Part shown: positions 63,916 through 64,000 of the stretch, one piece after another
Layout: every line of letters starts with the position of its first letter
Position numbering within the stretch: position 1 is the stretch's first letter
Assembly: GCA_037043455.1 (NCBI GenBank)
Contig: JAWPHD010004369.1
Location: forward strand, 1 to 64,000
Length of the DNA stretch: 64,000 bases
Direction of reading: 5' to 3'
Origin: Cyrtodaria siliqua
Taxonomy: Eukaryota > Mollusca > Bivalvia > Adapedonta > Hiatellidae
Position numbers and translations under genes: made by a program
Notes under the pieces: generated by a model
Told to the model about the DNA's origin: nothing
Seen by the model: the letters and a program-made list of their open reading frames with translations, nothing else
Databases searched by the model: none

Positions 63916-64000
63916 ACCACAGTGTCTCTCTCCCATGCTCTCCGACCGCAATTCGACATAATTAACACTAAACAACTACAATATACAGTACAGTGGTATC

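Noticed and set aside
1..64000. Excess of repeat units divisible by three as a sign of coding selection
   Set aside because: About half of roughly 18 arrays have such units, against one third expected. With so few arrays this is not convincing, and the frames show no coding sign.

Overview
This window looks like nuclear DNA of a bivalve mollusc. It is AT-rich and split by introns. It is packed with tRNA-derived SINEs, short inverted-repeat transposons, GTCCGTC-tract repeats of a kind common in bivalve genomes, and many minisatellites. The species cannot be named from sequence alone. No bacterial operon, CRISPR array or real tRNA/rRNA gene was found.

Gene content is low. The one host gene I can support is the 3' part of GUF1 (mitochondrial LepA/EF4-type translation factor) on the + strand. 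Fourteen exons lie between 1231 and 40803 and run from the G3 motif of the GTPase domain to the stop codon. The first roughly 150 codons must lie left of the window. All introns have GT-AG ends. Intron phases agree everywhere except between exons 3 and 4, where one base is missing from an A-run in exon 4.

The GUF1 introns (1.3-40.7 kb) hold most of the mobile DNA. There are four copies (12.6, 16.3, 18.7 and 26.8 kb) of a palindrome-headed repeat with 3 to 7 internal units. Related GTCCGTC-type repeats, several SINE families, MITEs with TA or TTAA target duplications, and 5'-truncated LINE tails are also present. More than a dozen minisatellites occur here, with units of 18 to 69 bp. Two arrays grew out of the gene itself: the end of exon 5 with its splice donor (14.5-14.9 kb), and the stop-codon end of exon 14 (40.8-41.5 kb).

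From 41.5 to 60 kb no host gene is recognised. This stretch holds MITEs, two long hairpins (50.2-50.6 kb) and five large arrays: 51 bp at 48.6-49.8 kb, 27 bp at 51.5-52.6 kb, 31 bp at 52.8-54.9 kb, 47 bp at 55.5-55.8 kb and 42 bp at 57.4-59.9 kb. Several have units divisible by three and so give long but meaningless open frames. Tandem arrays make up roughly a quarter of the window.

At the right edge, on the - strand (60.4-63.7 kb), lies a nearly complete non-LTR retrotransposon with an APE endonuclease, a reverse transcriptase and a Cys/His tail. One frameshift breaks it. Its N-terminus has a hydrophobic segment followed by a 2A-type ribosome-skipping motif.
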